Position numbers and translations under genes: made by a program
Origin: Hymenobacter psychrophilus
Lineage (GTDB): Bacteria; Bacteroidota; Bacteroidia; Cytophagales; Hymenobacteraceae
DNA: 64,000 nt
NCBI RefSeq assembly: GCF_900107135.1
Contig: NZ_FNOV01000012.1
Span: 62,001 to 126,000 of the forward strand
Direction: 5' to 3'
Part shown: piece after piece, positions 15,876 through 24,571 of the stretch
Position numbering within the stretch: the first letter of the stretch is position 1
Layout of the letters: every line of letters begins with the position of its first letter
The notes under the pieces: model-generated
What the model saw: only the letters and a program-made list of their open reading frames with translations
Told to the model about the DNA's origin: nothing
The model's database searches: none

Positions 15876-18800
15876 CTATCGCTGCTCCGCTATACTCACC
15901 CGGGTACCGGCCGAATGAGTGGTGAACTCGGGGGCGTAGAGGCATTGCAGCTGCGAGAGGCCGCCGCTGAAATTGCCTGCCTGCGCCGCCCGCAGCCGGT
16001 ACTCGAACGTATGGGTACCCTTGGGAAAGTAGCTGATGAAAAAGTTGGTGGCCGCGTCGCGGGGGCTCTCGTAGTAGCCCAGGCCGCCCTGGTAGCGGTA
16101 ACCGCTGGTCTGGCCAATGAGCTCCAGGCCAGCGGCGCGCTGGTCCTTGAGGTGCACGTACTCCAGGTCGCGGTCGGCGCGCAGCACCAGGCGCACCACC
16201 AGCACGTCGCCCACCCGTAGCGGGGTGGCGGGCGTGAGCGGCTCCAGCACCGGGCCGGCGGCGGTGCGCTGCTCGCGGTAAAGCTGGCGCTCCAGGCTCA
16301 GGCCGGTGGCGGCAGGCGTAATTTTGTCGAGCTGCTCGAAGTACTGCCAGTAGAGCGCGCCCCAGGCCACGCCGGCATCGGGCTTGCGCACCGTTACGCG
16401 GCCCTGAGCAGGCTTTATTTCGGCGGCGGGCCAGGTGATTTTGTAGTAGCCGGTGCCGGCCTGCTGGCTCGTGGGCTGGGCGGGCTGGCCGCCCACCGTT
16501 ACCGTGAGCGGCTCGGCAGCGAGTTTCAGCCAGTCGGAGCCGCGCAGCAGCAGGGCGTAACAGGCGTCGGCGGTGGCGCGGGTGCTGGGCCAGTTCTGCA
16601 CCTGCTTCTGCTTGAGCAGCCAGAGCTTCATTTCGTCCACGGCCCGCTGGTCGTTGGCTACTTCGTCGAAGGCTTCGATGAGGGTGGCCTGGGTTTCGGT
16701 GGGAGCCTCGCGCCAGTAGTAGCCGCCGCGCACGTCTTTCCAGTATATACCCAGCTCAGAGCTGTGCAGGGCGTTTTCGCTGAGCGCGGTCATGATAAGA
16801 CTGGCGGCCGCCGACTGGCTTTTAGCGCGGTGCAGGGCCAGGGCAGTCTGGGCCTGCAGGTAGCGGGTGCGGCCGGGCCAGTAGGTGGCGGCCTGCTGCT
16901 GATAGTAACTATGGGCCGCCTGAGCCACCTTGGGCACGGCCGGCGCCGGCCAGAAACTGCGGGCGTACAGGCCCTGGATCTGCACATCGTTCAGGTTATC
17001 GGCCTTCAAATCGACCTTGGGCTGCTTGCGCAGACGGGCGTAATCCTGCTGCAGTTCACCATCCAGATACGCCAGCGCGCTTTGTAGCAGCGGCCGGGCC
17101 TGCTCGTCTTTCATGGCATCGAAAGCGCCCAGGCGCTGCAGCTTGCCAAAGCCGGCCACGATGAGCTGGGTAATGTAGCGGTCGGCGGGCATCTTTTCAA
17201 ACCACGGAAACGCGCCGTCGGGCAGCTGCTGCTGGCGGAGCTTGGCCAGGGCACGGGCGGTTTCGGCCTTTAGGCGGGGCTCGTCGAACAGCTCGGCCAG
17301 ACGGCGCATGCGCTCGGTTTCATTCTGGGCGTCGCGCACCCAGGGCGTTTCCTGGAGCAGCAGGTTTTTCAGCTCCTGGTTCTGCTCCAGCTTACTGCTC
17401 AGGGCTACTTTGTCGCCGGCCCGGGCGGCGCGCTGCCACTCGGCCAGCGTGGTTTTCAGCGCCGGATTACTGGTCAGAATCTTTGCTGCCAGCAAGTTGG
17501 CGTAGAGGCGGCTGAACACCTGCTCGGAGCACTCGTAGGGGTACTCCATGAGGTAGGGCAGCGCCTGCACGGCGTACCAGGCCGGGTTGGGCGTCATTTC
17601 CAGCGTGAGCGAGTAGTTGCGCCGGGTGGCTGAGGTGGTGCTGGTGAGCTTCTGCAACTCAAATTCCCGGGTAGCCGGCCCCACAATCGGCAGCGGCAGA
17701 CTTTCGGTGACCAGCAGCCGGTTGGGCAGCATCGGCAGCGTGTTCTGCTCGCCATCTTCTATAGTTATTGGTTGTTGGTTGGTAGTTGTCAGGCCGTTTT
17801 TGCGACGCTGGCGTTTTTGCTTGCCTGACAACTGCTCACTGACAACTGACAACCCTGCCTTCGCTACCACCTTATAGGTTACGGCCTCCAAAGGCAGCTG
17901 GCCCTCGGCGGTTTCCGGAATGGTAAGGCTCCAGCTGAGGGCCCGGCTTTGGTTGGCGGCCAGGCTGAACGGCAGCTGGGCGGGGCTTTGCAGCAAGCGG
18001 GCCTCCAGCGGCTGCTGGGTGCGGGCATCAAGCAGAAACAGCTGGGCGGTACCGGCCAGAGCCGCATCGGTGAGGTTGCTGAGCTTGGCCTGAAAGATGA
18101 GCTGGTCGCCTTCGCGGAAGAAGCGCGGGGCGTTGGCCGTTATTTGCAGCTTCTTCTGCGTTACCAATTCGCGGCGCAACAGACCCGAATTCAGCTGTCG
18201 GTCGTGGGCTAGGGCCAGCAGCTGCCAGCGCGTTACGGCCTCGGGCATCTGGAATTCGAGCACGGTTTCGCCCTGGGCATTGGTGCGCAGCGCGGGCAGC
18301 CAGAAGGCCGTTTCGCGGAAGTCGGTGCGGGCCTGCACGGCCGAGAGGTCGGGTTGGGCAGCGGCACCAGAAGCGCCGCCGCCCACGGCTTCCGCTTCGC
18401 CAAGCTTGGCCGATGAGACACCCCGGAGCATAATTCGCGGCGCGGCCGTGGCATCCGCCATTTCTGCTGATGCCAGGCCCTTCAAATCCGCCGGGTTATC
18501 AGTGTTGCCCTGCACGGTTACGGCGTAGGCGTAGCGGTTTCCAAACAGGCCCCAGGTGTTCAGCTCGGGGTAGTTAATTTCTGGCGGGTTGGGGCTCAGG
18601 TTACCCAGAAATAGCACCCGCGAATTCGTCCTTTCAAACTGGCCCTGCCAACCGAACCGGGCCGCGAAGTAGCGGCCGGGCAGCGTGAGCGGCGTGAAGG
18701 CGTGGGGCCGGAAGGCATCGAGCGACTGGTCGTAGAGCGTGGCCAGCAGCTCGGCATCGGCCGGGTTGCCATTTGCTTGTTTGATGGTGATGCGCCAGGT

Positions 18801-21800
18801 TTCGCGCTGGCCGGGCTGCAGCTTGTCGCGGAACGTGGCCACGCTGAGCACCAGCGGCGTGGGCGGCTCGGCCACCTGCACTGTGGCCGTGTGGCGGTAC
18901 AGGCGGTTGTCGCGCACCTGGGTGGTGTGGATGTATAGCTGGTAATTACCGGCACTTGCCTCGGCAGGGATACGGAGGCGGCGCTGCTCGTTGGCGGCCA
19001 GCGTCAGCCACTCCTTACGCAGCAGCTGGCCGCGGGCTTCCACCTCCAGCAGCACCCTGGTTTCGGCGTGGCGGCTGCCCAGTAGCACGGCCGCCGCCTG
19101 GCCCGGCCGCACGCTGTCCTGCAAATTCACAAACCAATCGGGCGTGCTGTACGGAATGACCTTGGCTTGCGAGTCGTAGAGCGTGAAGCGGCTCCGGGTC
19201 TGCGCCGAATCGGCGGTGCTGGCCTGCGCCAGTAGCTCGTAGCGGCCGGTGGGCAAAGCCGCCAGAGCCGCCGCCAGGTCGGTTAGCGCAAGCTGTTCGG
19301 TATCAAAGGGAAGCTGCCGCAGCAGCGTCGGCACCAACTCCTGTTGGTTCTCGGCGTCGGGAATGTTTTCCGGCACCCCGGCCGGACTGGGCTTGGGGGC
19401 CAGCGTGTACAGGCGCAGGATACCGCGCACGGCCAGCGGCTGGCCGGCCCCGCTTAGCCCCAGTAGGCGCAGCGGCGGCAGCTTTTGGCGGTCGAGCAGC
19501 GCCGGCACCTGCAGCCGCAAACTCAGGGGCTGCGGCCCCAGCAGCACCGACTGCTGGCCGGTGCGGGTTTCGCCCGCCGCGTCGGTTACATCGGCCGTTA
19601 CCTCAAACACGCTGCCCGGCTGCCAGCGGCTCCCGGCGGCCGGTTCGCCGGCCTGGGCCGTGAATGGGACGCTGAATTTGCCTTCTGCATCGGTTTGGGT
19701 GGTGCCCTGCGCTACTTCCGTTTCAGGAGCCCCGCGGCCTATATAGCCCCCGCCGTAGCCGCCATCATAGCCGAAAAAGGGCAGCAGCACCCGCCGCACT
19801 ACCCGGTACTGCACCGTGGCCCCATCAACGGGCTGGCCGGCGTAGGCCACGGCCGTGCCGTGCAGCGTGATGGACTGGCCCAGCGCCGGCTGCCCGGCCA
19901 CGGGCTCGAAGCTGACTGTAAACGTGGGCCGCTTGTAGTCTTCCACTGAAAAACTCACGCTGCCATGTTCCGTCTGGAGCCGCATCTGGCCATTGAGCAG
20001 CCCCACCGGCAGCACGAAGGAACCATGCAGCGAGCCGAACTCCGAAGCCATGGTTTCCAGCTGCTGCACCTGCTGGCCGTTTACATCGAGCAGCTGGACG
20101 GTGGCCCGCTCGTTGGTTCGCAATTGGGTTTGGCCTTCTTTGCTGCGGGTGAGAATGGCTTTGAAGTAGACGGTCTGGCCGGGCCGGTAGATAGCGCGGT
20201 CGGTGTACAGAAACGTTTGGTTTGTTGCCCGGCCAGGGCCTTCGTCGTGGTAGTCGGGGTGGTAGCCGCCGAGGCCCCCGAGTTTGAGCGTGTCGGCGCC
20301 GCGGGTCAGCAGCACCTGATCGAGGTACTCGCCGCCTTGCTGCCGGGCCTCGTTGCCGGCGGCCGGCAGGTGTAGCTCGGCCCCGGCATCCGGGGTTAGC
20401 GCCGCGCCCTTGCGGTAAGTGAGCTGGCGGGTTTGCTGATTGTAGCGCGCGTAGGTGGGCAGCGCCCGCACATCGGGCAGCAGGGCGCCGGTTTGGCGGT
20501 GCAGCAGCAGCACGTTGGTTTGGCGGGCCTGCTCGTCGTAGTCGGTCAGGGCGCTCAGCTCGCTCACGGCCAGCACCGCGTAGCTCGTGGCCCCGCCGGC
20601 CCGGCTGCGGGTGGGGTCGGTGGCTTGGTTGCTGACGACGAGCAGATAGCGGCCCAGCGGCAAAGCGGGGCCGGCGGCGGTTATTTCTTGGCTTCGATAG
20701 GGCTCTTTGGCTGGCGGCACCGCTATAGTCCAGGTGGCGGCGGGGGCCTGGGCCAGGGCACGGGCGTAGCGCCTGGCAAAGGGCACCTCGCGCCGCCGCT
20801 GGTAGTCGTTGTACTGCTCCCACTCGGCCAGCGTGAGGCGGTAGGCCCAGGCGTGCAGCGCCCGCACGTTGGTGGCCCCGCCGCTCAGCCGCCAGGGCTG
20901 GTTGGGCAGCACCACTGCATCAGCCCCAAAACCTACCTGAGGCTGCTCCAGCTCCTCGCGCACCCGCCGCGCCCGTTGTGCCCCGTACGATTTTGGAAAC
21001 CGCTTTTCGGCGGTGCGGGCCGCAGCTATGGCCTGCACCGGGTCGTTGGGCTTATACAGCTCGGCTAGGCGGGCCAGAAACTCAGTTCCCACCGGCAAGT
21101 CAGCGTACTCGGTGGCCAGCCGCTGCAGGGCTGCCACCTGCACGTTGCCGGCCAGCGTGGGTGCGTGCTGGGCCAGAAAATCTAGGCGCTGCAGCTCGGC
21201 CGCGACCAGCGCCACCCGGTTGCCGGCCTCGCGCAACCGAAACGCCAGCTGCTGCTGCAACACCCGCAACGCGTGGAACTGCCCGTTGAGCGAGTCGGCG
21301 GCCGGGGCCTTCAGATTCAGGCGCACGAACCCGGCGGCGGGGCCGAACAGGGCCGGGTCGGTGAGCTGGAACTGCTGGGCGGGCCGGGTGATGTAGAACT
21401 CGTCGTTGCTGAGGCCCTCCACGGCTCGGACGGCCAGCAAATCGAACAGCGTGGGGCGGCGGGCGCGGCCCTTGGCATCGGCCCCGCGGCTGAGGTAGCC
21501 CAGGCTGGCCAGGGCCAGCTGCTGCTGGCGCCGGGGCTCATCGGTAGTGGAGGCGCGGTAATGGTCGACCACCGCGGCCCCGAGGCGGCTAACGTCCCAG
21601 GTGCGCAGGTCGGCGCGGCTGGCGTCGGCCGTATCGGGGCCGGCCACGGCGGTGCGGCGGTACAGCTGGTAGCGGTGCTGCTGGTAGTAGCGGGCGTAGA
21701 GTTGGGCCAGCAGGCTGTGTAGCACTGGCCGGGCCGGGAAAGTCGCCGTTTTCAGGTCGGCTTCCAGCAGTTTAATTCCTTTGTAATCGGCTTCCTCCTC

Positions 21801-22061
21801 TTTGTTTTCGAGCAGGCGCAGCTTATAAAGCAAGGTCCGCACGTATTCGGGCGCGGCCTCGGGCCGGCGGCGGGCCTGCTGATAGAGCGGCTCCAGCAGT
21901 TTGGCGGCCGAGGCCGTCTGGCCCTTGGCTAATAGCTGGTCGATTTTCAGCCACGTGGCGGCGTTGGGCCCGCCGCCGGGCCGGTCGGGCGGAGTCGTTT
22001 GCGAAGAACCGGGGGTCAGCAGCATCAGCAGGGCAAACAGGCTAAGCAGGAAGGAGCGCAT
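15876..22061 (-). CDS. Alpha-2-macroglobulin family protein
   Basis: 2061-residue exported protease-inhibitor-like protein. Signal peptide at 1-20 (ending SSQ). The first 600 residues are helical repeats typical of the Bacteroidota subgroup. The MG2 domain starts near 620 with YTDRAIYRPGQTVYFK. The A2M domain core is near 1245 (FRETAFWLPALRTN), and the thioester-region helical domain near 1505 contains YPYECSEQVFSRLYANLLAAKIL, in which CSEQ sits at the CxEQ thioester position. Family members trap proteases in the periplasm. No penicillin-binding protein 1C gene lies next to it, unlike the common pairing. Residues about 1402-1433 (GKQKRQRRKNG) are encoded by a repeat-like insertion. Confidence 0.93.
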   Translation of the reverse strand: MRSFLLSLFALLMLLTPGSSQTTPPDRPGGGPNAATWLKIDQLLAKGQTASAAKLLEPLYQQARRRPEAAPEYVRTLLYKLRLLENKEEEADYKGIKLLEADLKTATFPARPVLHSLLAQLYARYYQQHRYQLYRRTAVAGPDTADASRADLRTWDVSRLGAAVVDHYRASTTDEPRRQQQLALASLGYLSRGADAKGRARRPTLFDLLAVRAVEGLSNDEFYITRPAQQFQLTDPALFGPAAGFVRLNLKAPAADSLNGQFHALRVLQQQLAFRLREAGNRVALVAAELQRLDFLAQHAPTLAGNVQVAALQRLATEYADLPVGTEFLARLAELYKPNDPVQAIAAARTAEKRFPKSYGAQRARRVREELEQPQVGFGADAVVLPNQPWRLSGGATNVRALHAWAYRLTLAEWEQYNDYQRRREVPFARRYARALAQAPAATWTIAVPPAKEPYRSQEITAAGPALPLGRYLLVVSNQATDPTRSRAGGATSYAVLAVSELSALTDYDEQARQTNVLLLHRQTGALLPDVRALPTYARYNQQTRQLTYRKGAALTPDAGAELHLPAAGNEARQQGGEYLDQVLLTRGADTLKLGGLGGYHPDYHDEGPGRATNQTFLYTDRAIYRPGQTVYFKAILTRSKEGQTQLRTNERATVQLLDVNGQQVQQLETMASEFGSLHGSFVLPVGLLNGQMRLQTEHGSVSFSVEDYKRPTFTVSFEPVAGQPALGQSITLHGTAVAYAGQPVDGATVQYRVVRRVLLPFFGYDGGYGGGYIGRGAPETEVAQGTTQTDAEGKFSVPFTAQAGEPAAGSRWQPGSVFEVTADVTDAAGETRTGQQSVLLGPQPLSLRLQVPALLDRQKLPPLRLLGLSGAGQPLAVRGILRLYTLAPKPSPAGVPENIPDAENQQELVPTLLRQLPFDTEQLALTDLAAALAALPTGRYELLAQASTADSAQTRSRFTLYDSQAKVIPYSTPDWFVNLQDSVRPGQAAAVLLGSRHAETRVLLEVEARGQLLRKEWLTLAANEQRRLRIPAEASAGNYQLYIHTTQVRDNRLYRHTATVQVAEPPTPLVLSVATFRDKLQPGQRETWRITIKQANGNPADAELLATLYDQSLDAFRPHAFTPLTLPGRYFAARFGWQGQFERTNSRVLFLGNLSPNPPEINYPELNTWGLFGNRYAYAVTVQGNTDNPADLKGLASAEMADATAAPRIMLRGVSSAKLGEAEAVGGGASGAAAQPDLSAVQARTDFRETAFWLPALRTNAQGETVLEFQMPEAVTRWQLLALAHDRQLNSGLLRRELVTQKKLQITANAPRFFREGDQLIFQAKLSNLTDAALAGTAQLFLLDARTQQPLEARLLQSPAQLPFSLAANQSRALSWSLTIPETAEGQLPLEAVTYKVVAKAGLSVVSEQLSGKQKRQRRKNGLTTTNQQPITIEDGEQNTLPMLPNRLLVTESLPLPIVGPATREFELQKLTSTTSATRRNYSLTLEMTPNPAWYAVQALPYLMEYPYECSEQVFSRLYANLLAAKILTSNPALKTTLAEWQRAARAGDKVALSSKLEQNQELKNLLLQETPWVRDAQNETERMRRLAELFDEPRLKAETARALAKLRQQQLPDGAFPWFEKMPADRYITQLIVAGFGKLQRLGAFDAMKDEQARPLLQSALAYLDGELQQDYARLRKQPKVDLKADNLNDVQIQGLYARSFWPAPAVPKVAQAAHSYYQQQAATYWPGRTRYLQAQTALALHRAKSQSAAASLIMTALSENALHSSELGIYWKDVRGGYYWREAPTETQATLIEAFDEVANDQRAVDEMKLWLLKQKQVQNWPSTRATADACYALLLRGSDWLKLAAEPLTVTVGGQPAQPTSQQAGTGYYKITWPAAEIKPAQGRVTVRKPDAGVAWGALYWQYFEQLDKITPAATGLSLERQLYREQRTAAGPVLEPLTPATPLRVGDVLVVRLVLRADRDLEYVHLKDQRAAGLELIGQTSGYRYQGGLGYYESPRDAATNFFISYFPKGTHTFEYRLRAAQAGNFSGGLSQLQCLYAPEFTTHSAGTRVSIAEQR
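17761..17856. repeat. Repeat-like insertion inside the alpha-2-macroglobulin gene
   Basis: Iterated GGTTGTTGGTTGGTAGTTG and CTCACTGACAACTGACAACC tracts flank a GTTGTCAGGC/GCCTGACAAC inverted repeat (17785-17794 with 17823-17832). This low-complexity DNA looks like the intergenic repeats elsewhere in the window, but is in frame and encodes about 32 basic/polar residues. Confidence 0.65.
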
Positions 22062-22070
22062 AGAAGGACG

Positions 22071-22078
22071 GAAACGTA
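22071..22078 (-). promoter_or_regulatory. -7-like element (TACGTTTC) close to the alpha-2-macroglobulin start
   Basis: Minus-strand TACGTTTC, one change from TAnnTTTG, nine bases before the ATG at 22061. Confidence 0.3.
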
Positions 22079-22286
22079 GCAGGAAGGTAGCTTACTAAAA
22101 CCAGGATGATGAAAGAGACTAAATTTCACATCAAGCGCAAGAATATATTTTTTATATGCCTGTTTATCAGCGTTTTTTAAATTATTTAGAAGATAAGTGA
22201 ACTATTTGCTTCTGTCTTGATAAAGAAGAGAAGATGTGGCCGATAAATTGCTAAAGCAGAATTTCACCTCCTTAAATTTTTCTGTT

Positions 22287-23000
22287 ATGCACACTGCACC
22301 CCGTATCATTGCTATTGCTGCCGTTCTGGCCCTGGGTGGCACCACTTGGGCGCAGGCCCAGGTAACCGTAGGGCCGCGCATCGGCCTCAACCTGGCCAAT
22401 GTTTCTATTAAGAACGAAGACAACTCCGGCTTGGAGCTGGATCCTAAACTAATTGCCGCGCCCCAGGCCGGTATTACGCTGAACGCGGCGTTTGGCAATC
22501 TGGCCATTCAGCCCTCGCTGCTGTTTTCGCAGAAAGGATTTAAAGTAACTGAAGAGGAGCGCGATGGAGCAGATAGCTTTAAGACGGAAGCTACTTACCG
22601 CCTTGGTTACCTGGAATTGCCCGTGAACCTGGTGTACACGACCGGTGGTACAGAAGGGTTCCAGGTTTTTGCCGGGCCCTACGTGGGGATTGGCGTAGGT
22701 GGTAAGGTCAAGGCTAAATATACGGTTACCCAGGCAGGCGTAACGGAAAGCGGGTCGGAAACGGTTAACGTCAAATTTGCCAGCAAGGAGAAAAACAACT
22801 CAGATGACCTTTACTTAAACCAGCCTGATTTCGGGGTAAATGGCGGCGTTGGCTATAAGGTTGGGCCGTTCCAGGCGCAGGCCGGCTACTCGCTGGGCTT
22901 AGGCAACATGATACCCAAGGATTCTAACGGCGACAAGCCGGATGGTAAGCTTCGCAACCGGGTAATCCAGTTTTCCCTAAGCTACTTTTTCGGGTCTTAA
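22287..23000 (+). CDS. PorT-like outer-membrane beta-barrel protein (copy 1)
   Basis: 237 residues. Signal peptide (MHTAPRIIAIAAVLALGGTTWAQAQ), then an eight-strand-like barrel of the PorT/outer_membrane_beta-barrel family (GPRIGLNLANVS, LNAAFGNLAIQPSLLFSQKGFKV, LGYLELPVNLVYT, FAGPYVGIGVGGK), ending on an aromatic strand VIQFSLSYFFGS as barrels do. ATG 22287 chosen as the start of the signal peptide. Closely similar to the next gene along its whole length; the two arose by tandem duplication. Role unknown; PorT itself serves T9SS, but this family is broad. Confidence 0.9.
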   Translation: MHTAPRIIAIAAVLALGGTTWAQAQVTVGPRIGLNLANVSIKNEDNSGLELDPKLIAAPQAGITLNAAFGNLAIQPSLLFSQKGFKVTEEERDGADSFKTEATYRLGYLELPVNLVYTTGGTEGFQVFAGPYVGIGVGGKVKAKYTVTQAGVTESGSETVNVKFASKEKNNSDDLYLNQPDFGVNGGVGYKVGPFQAQAGYSLGLGNMIPKDSNGDKPDGKLRNRVIQFSLSYFFGS

Positions 23001-23009
23001 TCAATCGAA

Positions 23010-23034
23010 CCACTCTACAAAGCAACGCCCTGCC
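23010..23034. repeat. Half-copy of a terminator left at a tandem-duplication junction
   Basis: These 25 bases are identical to the left arm (23800-23824) of the terminator after copy 2, but the right arm is missing. Sequence then switches at about 23046 to AGCAGAATTTCACC, which matches the leader of copy 1 at about 22256-22269. Confidence 0.85.
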
Positions 23035-23077
23035 GGAAATCTCCAGCAGAATTTCACCCTCTCAGCTCCTTACCGCT

Positions 23078-23794
23078 ATGCTCACTTCAACCCGTATCAT
23101 CGCCCTTGCCGCCGTTCTGGCCCTGGGTGGCACCACCTTAGCCCAGGCCCAGGTAACCATCGGCCCACGCATCGGCCTCAATCTGGCCGACATTTCCTTC
23201 AAATTTGAAGATATAGACGACGCGGACCTGGATACTAAACTGCTGGTTGCGCCGCAGGCGGGCATTACGTTAAACGCCGCCTTCGGCAATCTGGCTCTGC
23301 AACCGTCGCTGCTGTTTTCGCAGAAGGGCACTAAGGTTACCGTCGATGAAAGCTCGCCAGGCTTCAGCAACGTCACCGAAACTACGGCCCGGCTCAACTA
23401 CCTGGAGCTACCCGTAAACCTGGTGTACACCACCGGCGGCACGGAAGGCTTTCAGGTATTTGCCGGCCCTTACATAGGCTTCGGCCTGGGCGGTAAAATC
23501 AAGCAGAAGTATACGGTCAGCCAGTCCGGCACCACAATCAGCGAGTCGGAGAGCTACAAAGTTAAGTTTGCCAGCAAGAGCAAATCCAACTCGGATGCGG
23601 AGTACTTCAACCAGCCCGATTTTGGCGTGAACGGAGGCGTGGGCTACAAAACGGGTCCGTTCCAGGTGCAGGCCGGCTACTCGCTGGGCCTGAACAACAT
23701 GGTACCCAAGGATTCTGACGGGGCCAAGCCAGATAGCAAGTCGCACAACCGTGTAATCCAGTTTTCCCTGAGCTACTTTTTCGGGTCTAATTAA
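23078..23794 (+). CDS. PorT-like outer-membrane beta-barrel protein (copy 2)
   Basis: 238 residues, same architecture as copy 1: signal peptide (MLTSTRIIALAAVLALGGTTLAQAQ), PorT-like strands and the identical terminal strand VIQFSLSYFFGS plus Asn. The variable parts are the exposed-loop regions (KFEDIDDADLDTK versus KNEDNSGLELDPK; the loop after KGTKV). This copy keeps the complete terminator. It may be co-transcribed with copy 1, whose terminator is broken. Confidence 0.9.
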   Translation: MLTSTRIIALAAVLALGGTTLAQAQVTIGPRIGLNLADISFKFEDIDDADLDTKLLVAPQAGITLNAAFGNLALQPSLLFSQKGTKVTVDESSPGFSNVTETTARLNYLELPVNLVYTTGGTEGFQVFAGPYIGFGLGGKIKQKYTVSQSGTTISESESYKVKFASKSKSNSDAEYFNQPDFGVNGGVGYKTGPFQVQAGYSLGLNNMVPKDSDGAKPDSKSHNRVIQFSLSYFFGSN

Positions 23795-23799
23795 TCGAA

Positions 23800-23859
23800 C
23801 CACTCTACAAAGCAACGCCCTGCCGGAAACCTCTGGCAGGGCGTTGCTTTGTAGAGTGG
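23800..23859. terminator. 25-bp-stem terminator between convergent genes
   Basis: 23800-23824 pairs perfectly with 23835-23859 around a ten-base loop. Between PorT-like copy 2 and the convergent DinB gene (four bases from its stop). Confidence 0.85.
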
Positions 23860-23862
23860 CGG

Positions 23863-24444
23863 CTACTCCCCGCCTATCAGCCCGTCGAGTACGCGCTCGG
23901 CCTGCAGCAGGTGGCGCTTGAGGTGCTCAACCAGCAGCTCAAAGGCATCGGGCAGCGGCGGGCGTAGCAGCAGAACAACCGGGTTGGGAATGCGGATGGC
24001 GTTCATGTTGATGCGCCGGGCCTGGCTGAGCAGGTTGCTCAGCTCGTCGAGCTGGCGGGTGAACACCTCCACTACCGTGCCGGGCAGCCGCGAACCGCTG
24101 GGCGCGTACTGCTGGGGCGATTTGAGTGGGGTTTCGGTGGCCGGCACGCGCATGGCCGCCGTTAGTTTCTGGCCGAAATACCCGTGCTTCACGGTGCCGG
24201 CGGGGCGGGTGCCGCGCTGCTGGGCCGCCTGAATTTTGCGGCTGATGACCGGCAGATACAGGCCGCCAATCAGGTTGAGGTGCTCCAGGCACTGGCCCAC
24301 GCTCCAGCGCCCCGGCCCCGGCCCCCGGTTGAGCTGCTCGCTGCTCAGCGGCCGAAAACGGCGGCTGGCCACCTCGCGTATCCGCTCTACCTCGGCGGTC
24401 AGGGCATCCAGAAATTCGGTAGTCGTAAGCGGATAAGCGGACAT
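23863..24444 (-). CDS. DinB family protein
   Basis: 193 residues of the DinB/YfiT-like four-helix bundle superfamily of putative metal-dependent enzymes (some are thiol-S-transferases). Recognisable features are the N-terminal helix with RFRPLSSEQLNRGPGPGRWSVGQCLEHLNLIGGLY, in which H of CLEHL is the first metal-ligand position, and the final LVEHLKRHLLQAERVLDGL with the last histidines. Start at ATG 24444; frames to 24468 and 24537 are also open. Divergent from the gene at 24572. Confidence 0.85.
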   Translation of the reverse strand: MSAYPLTTTEFLDALTAEVERIREVASRRFRPLSSEQLNRGPGPGRWSVGQCLEHLNLIGGLYLPVISRKIQAAQQRGTRPAGTVKHGYFGQKLTAAMRVPATETPLKSPQQYAPSGSRLPGTVVEVFTRQLDELSNLLSQARRINMNAIRIPNPVVLLLRPPLPDAFELLVEHLKRHLLQAERVLDGLIGGE

Positions 24445-24559
24445 AGCAGCAAGCAGCGGTGGGCACATTTGTACCGTAATGATACGCGAAGCCGGCCGGT
24501 TCGACAAAGTCCGGCGGCCAATTTGGGTACCAGCCACCGGGAAATTGCCGGCCAGCCGC

Positions 24560-24567
24560 TACTTTCG
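24560..24567 (+). promoter_or_regulatory. -7-like element (TACTTTCG) four bases before the start at 24572
   Basis: TACTTTCG followed by GCGT and the ATG. If active, the transcript would begin at or next to the start codon. Confidence 0.35.
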
Positions 24568-24571
24568 GCGT

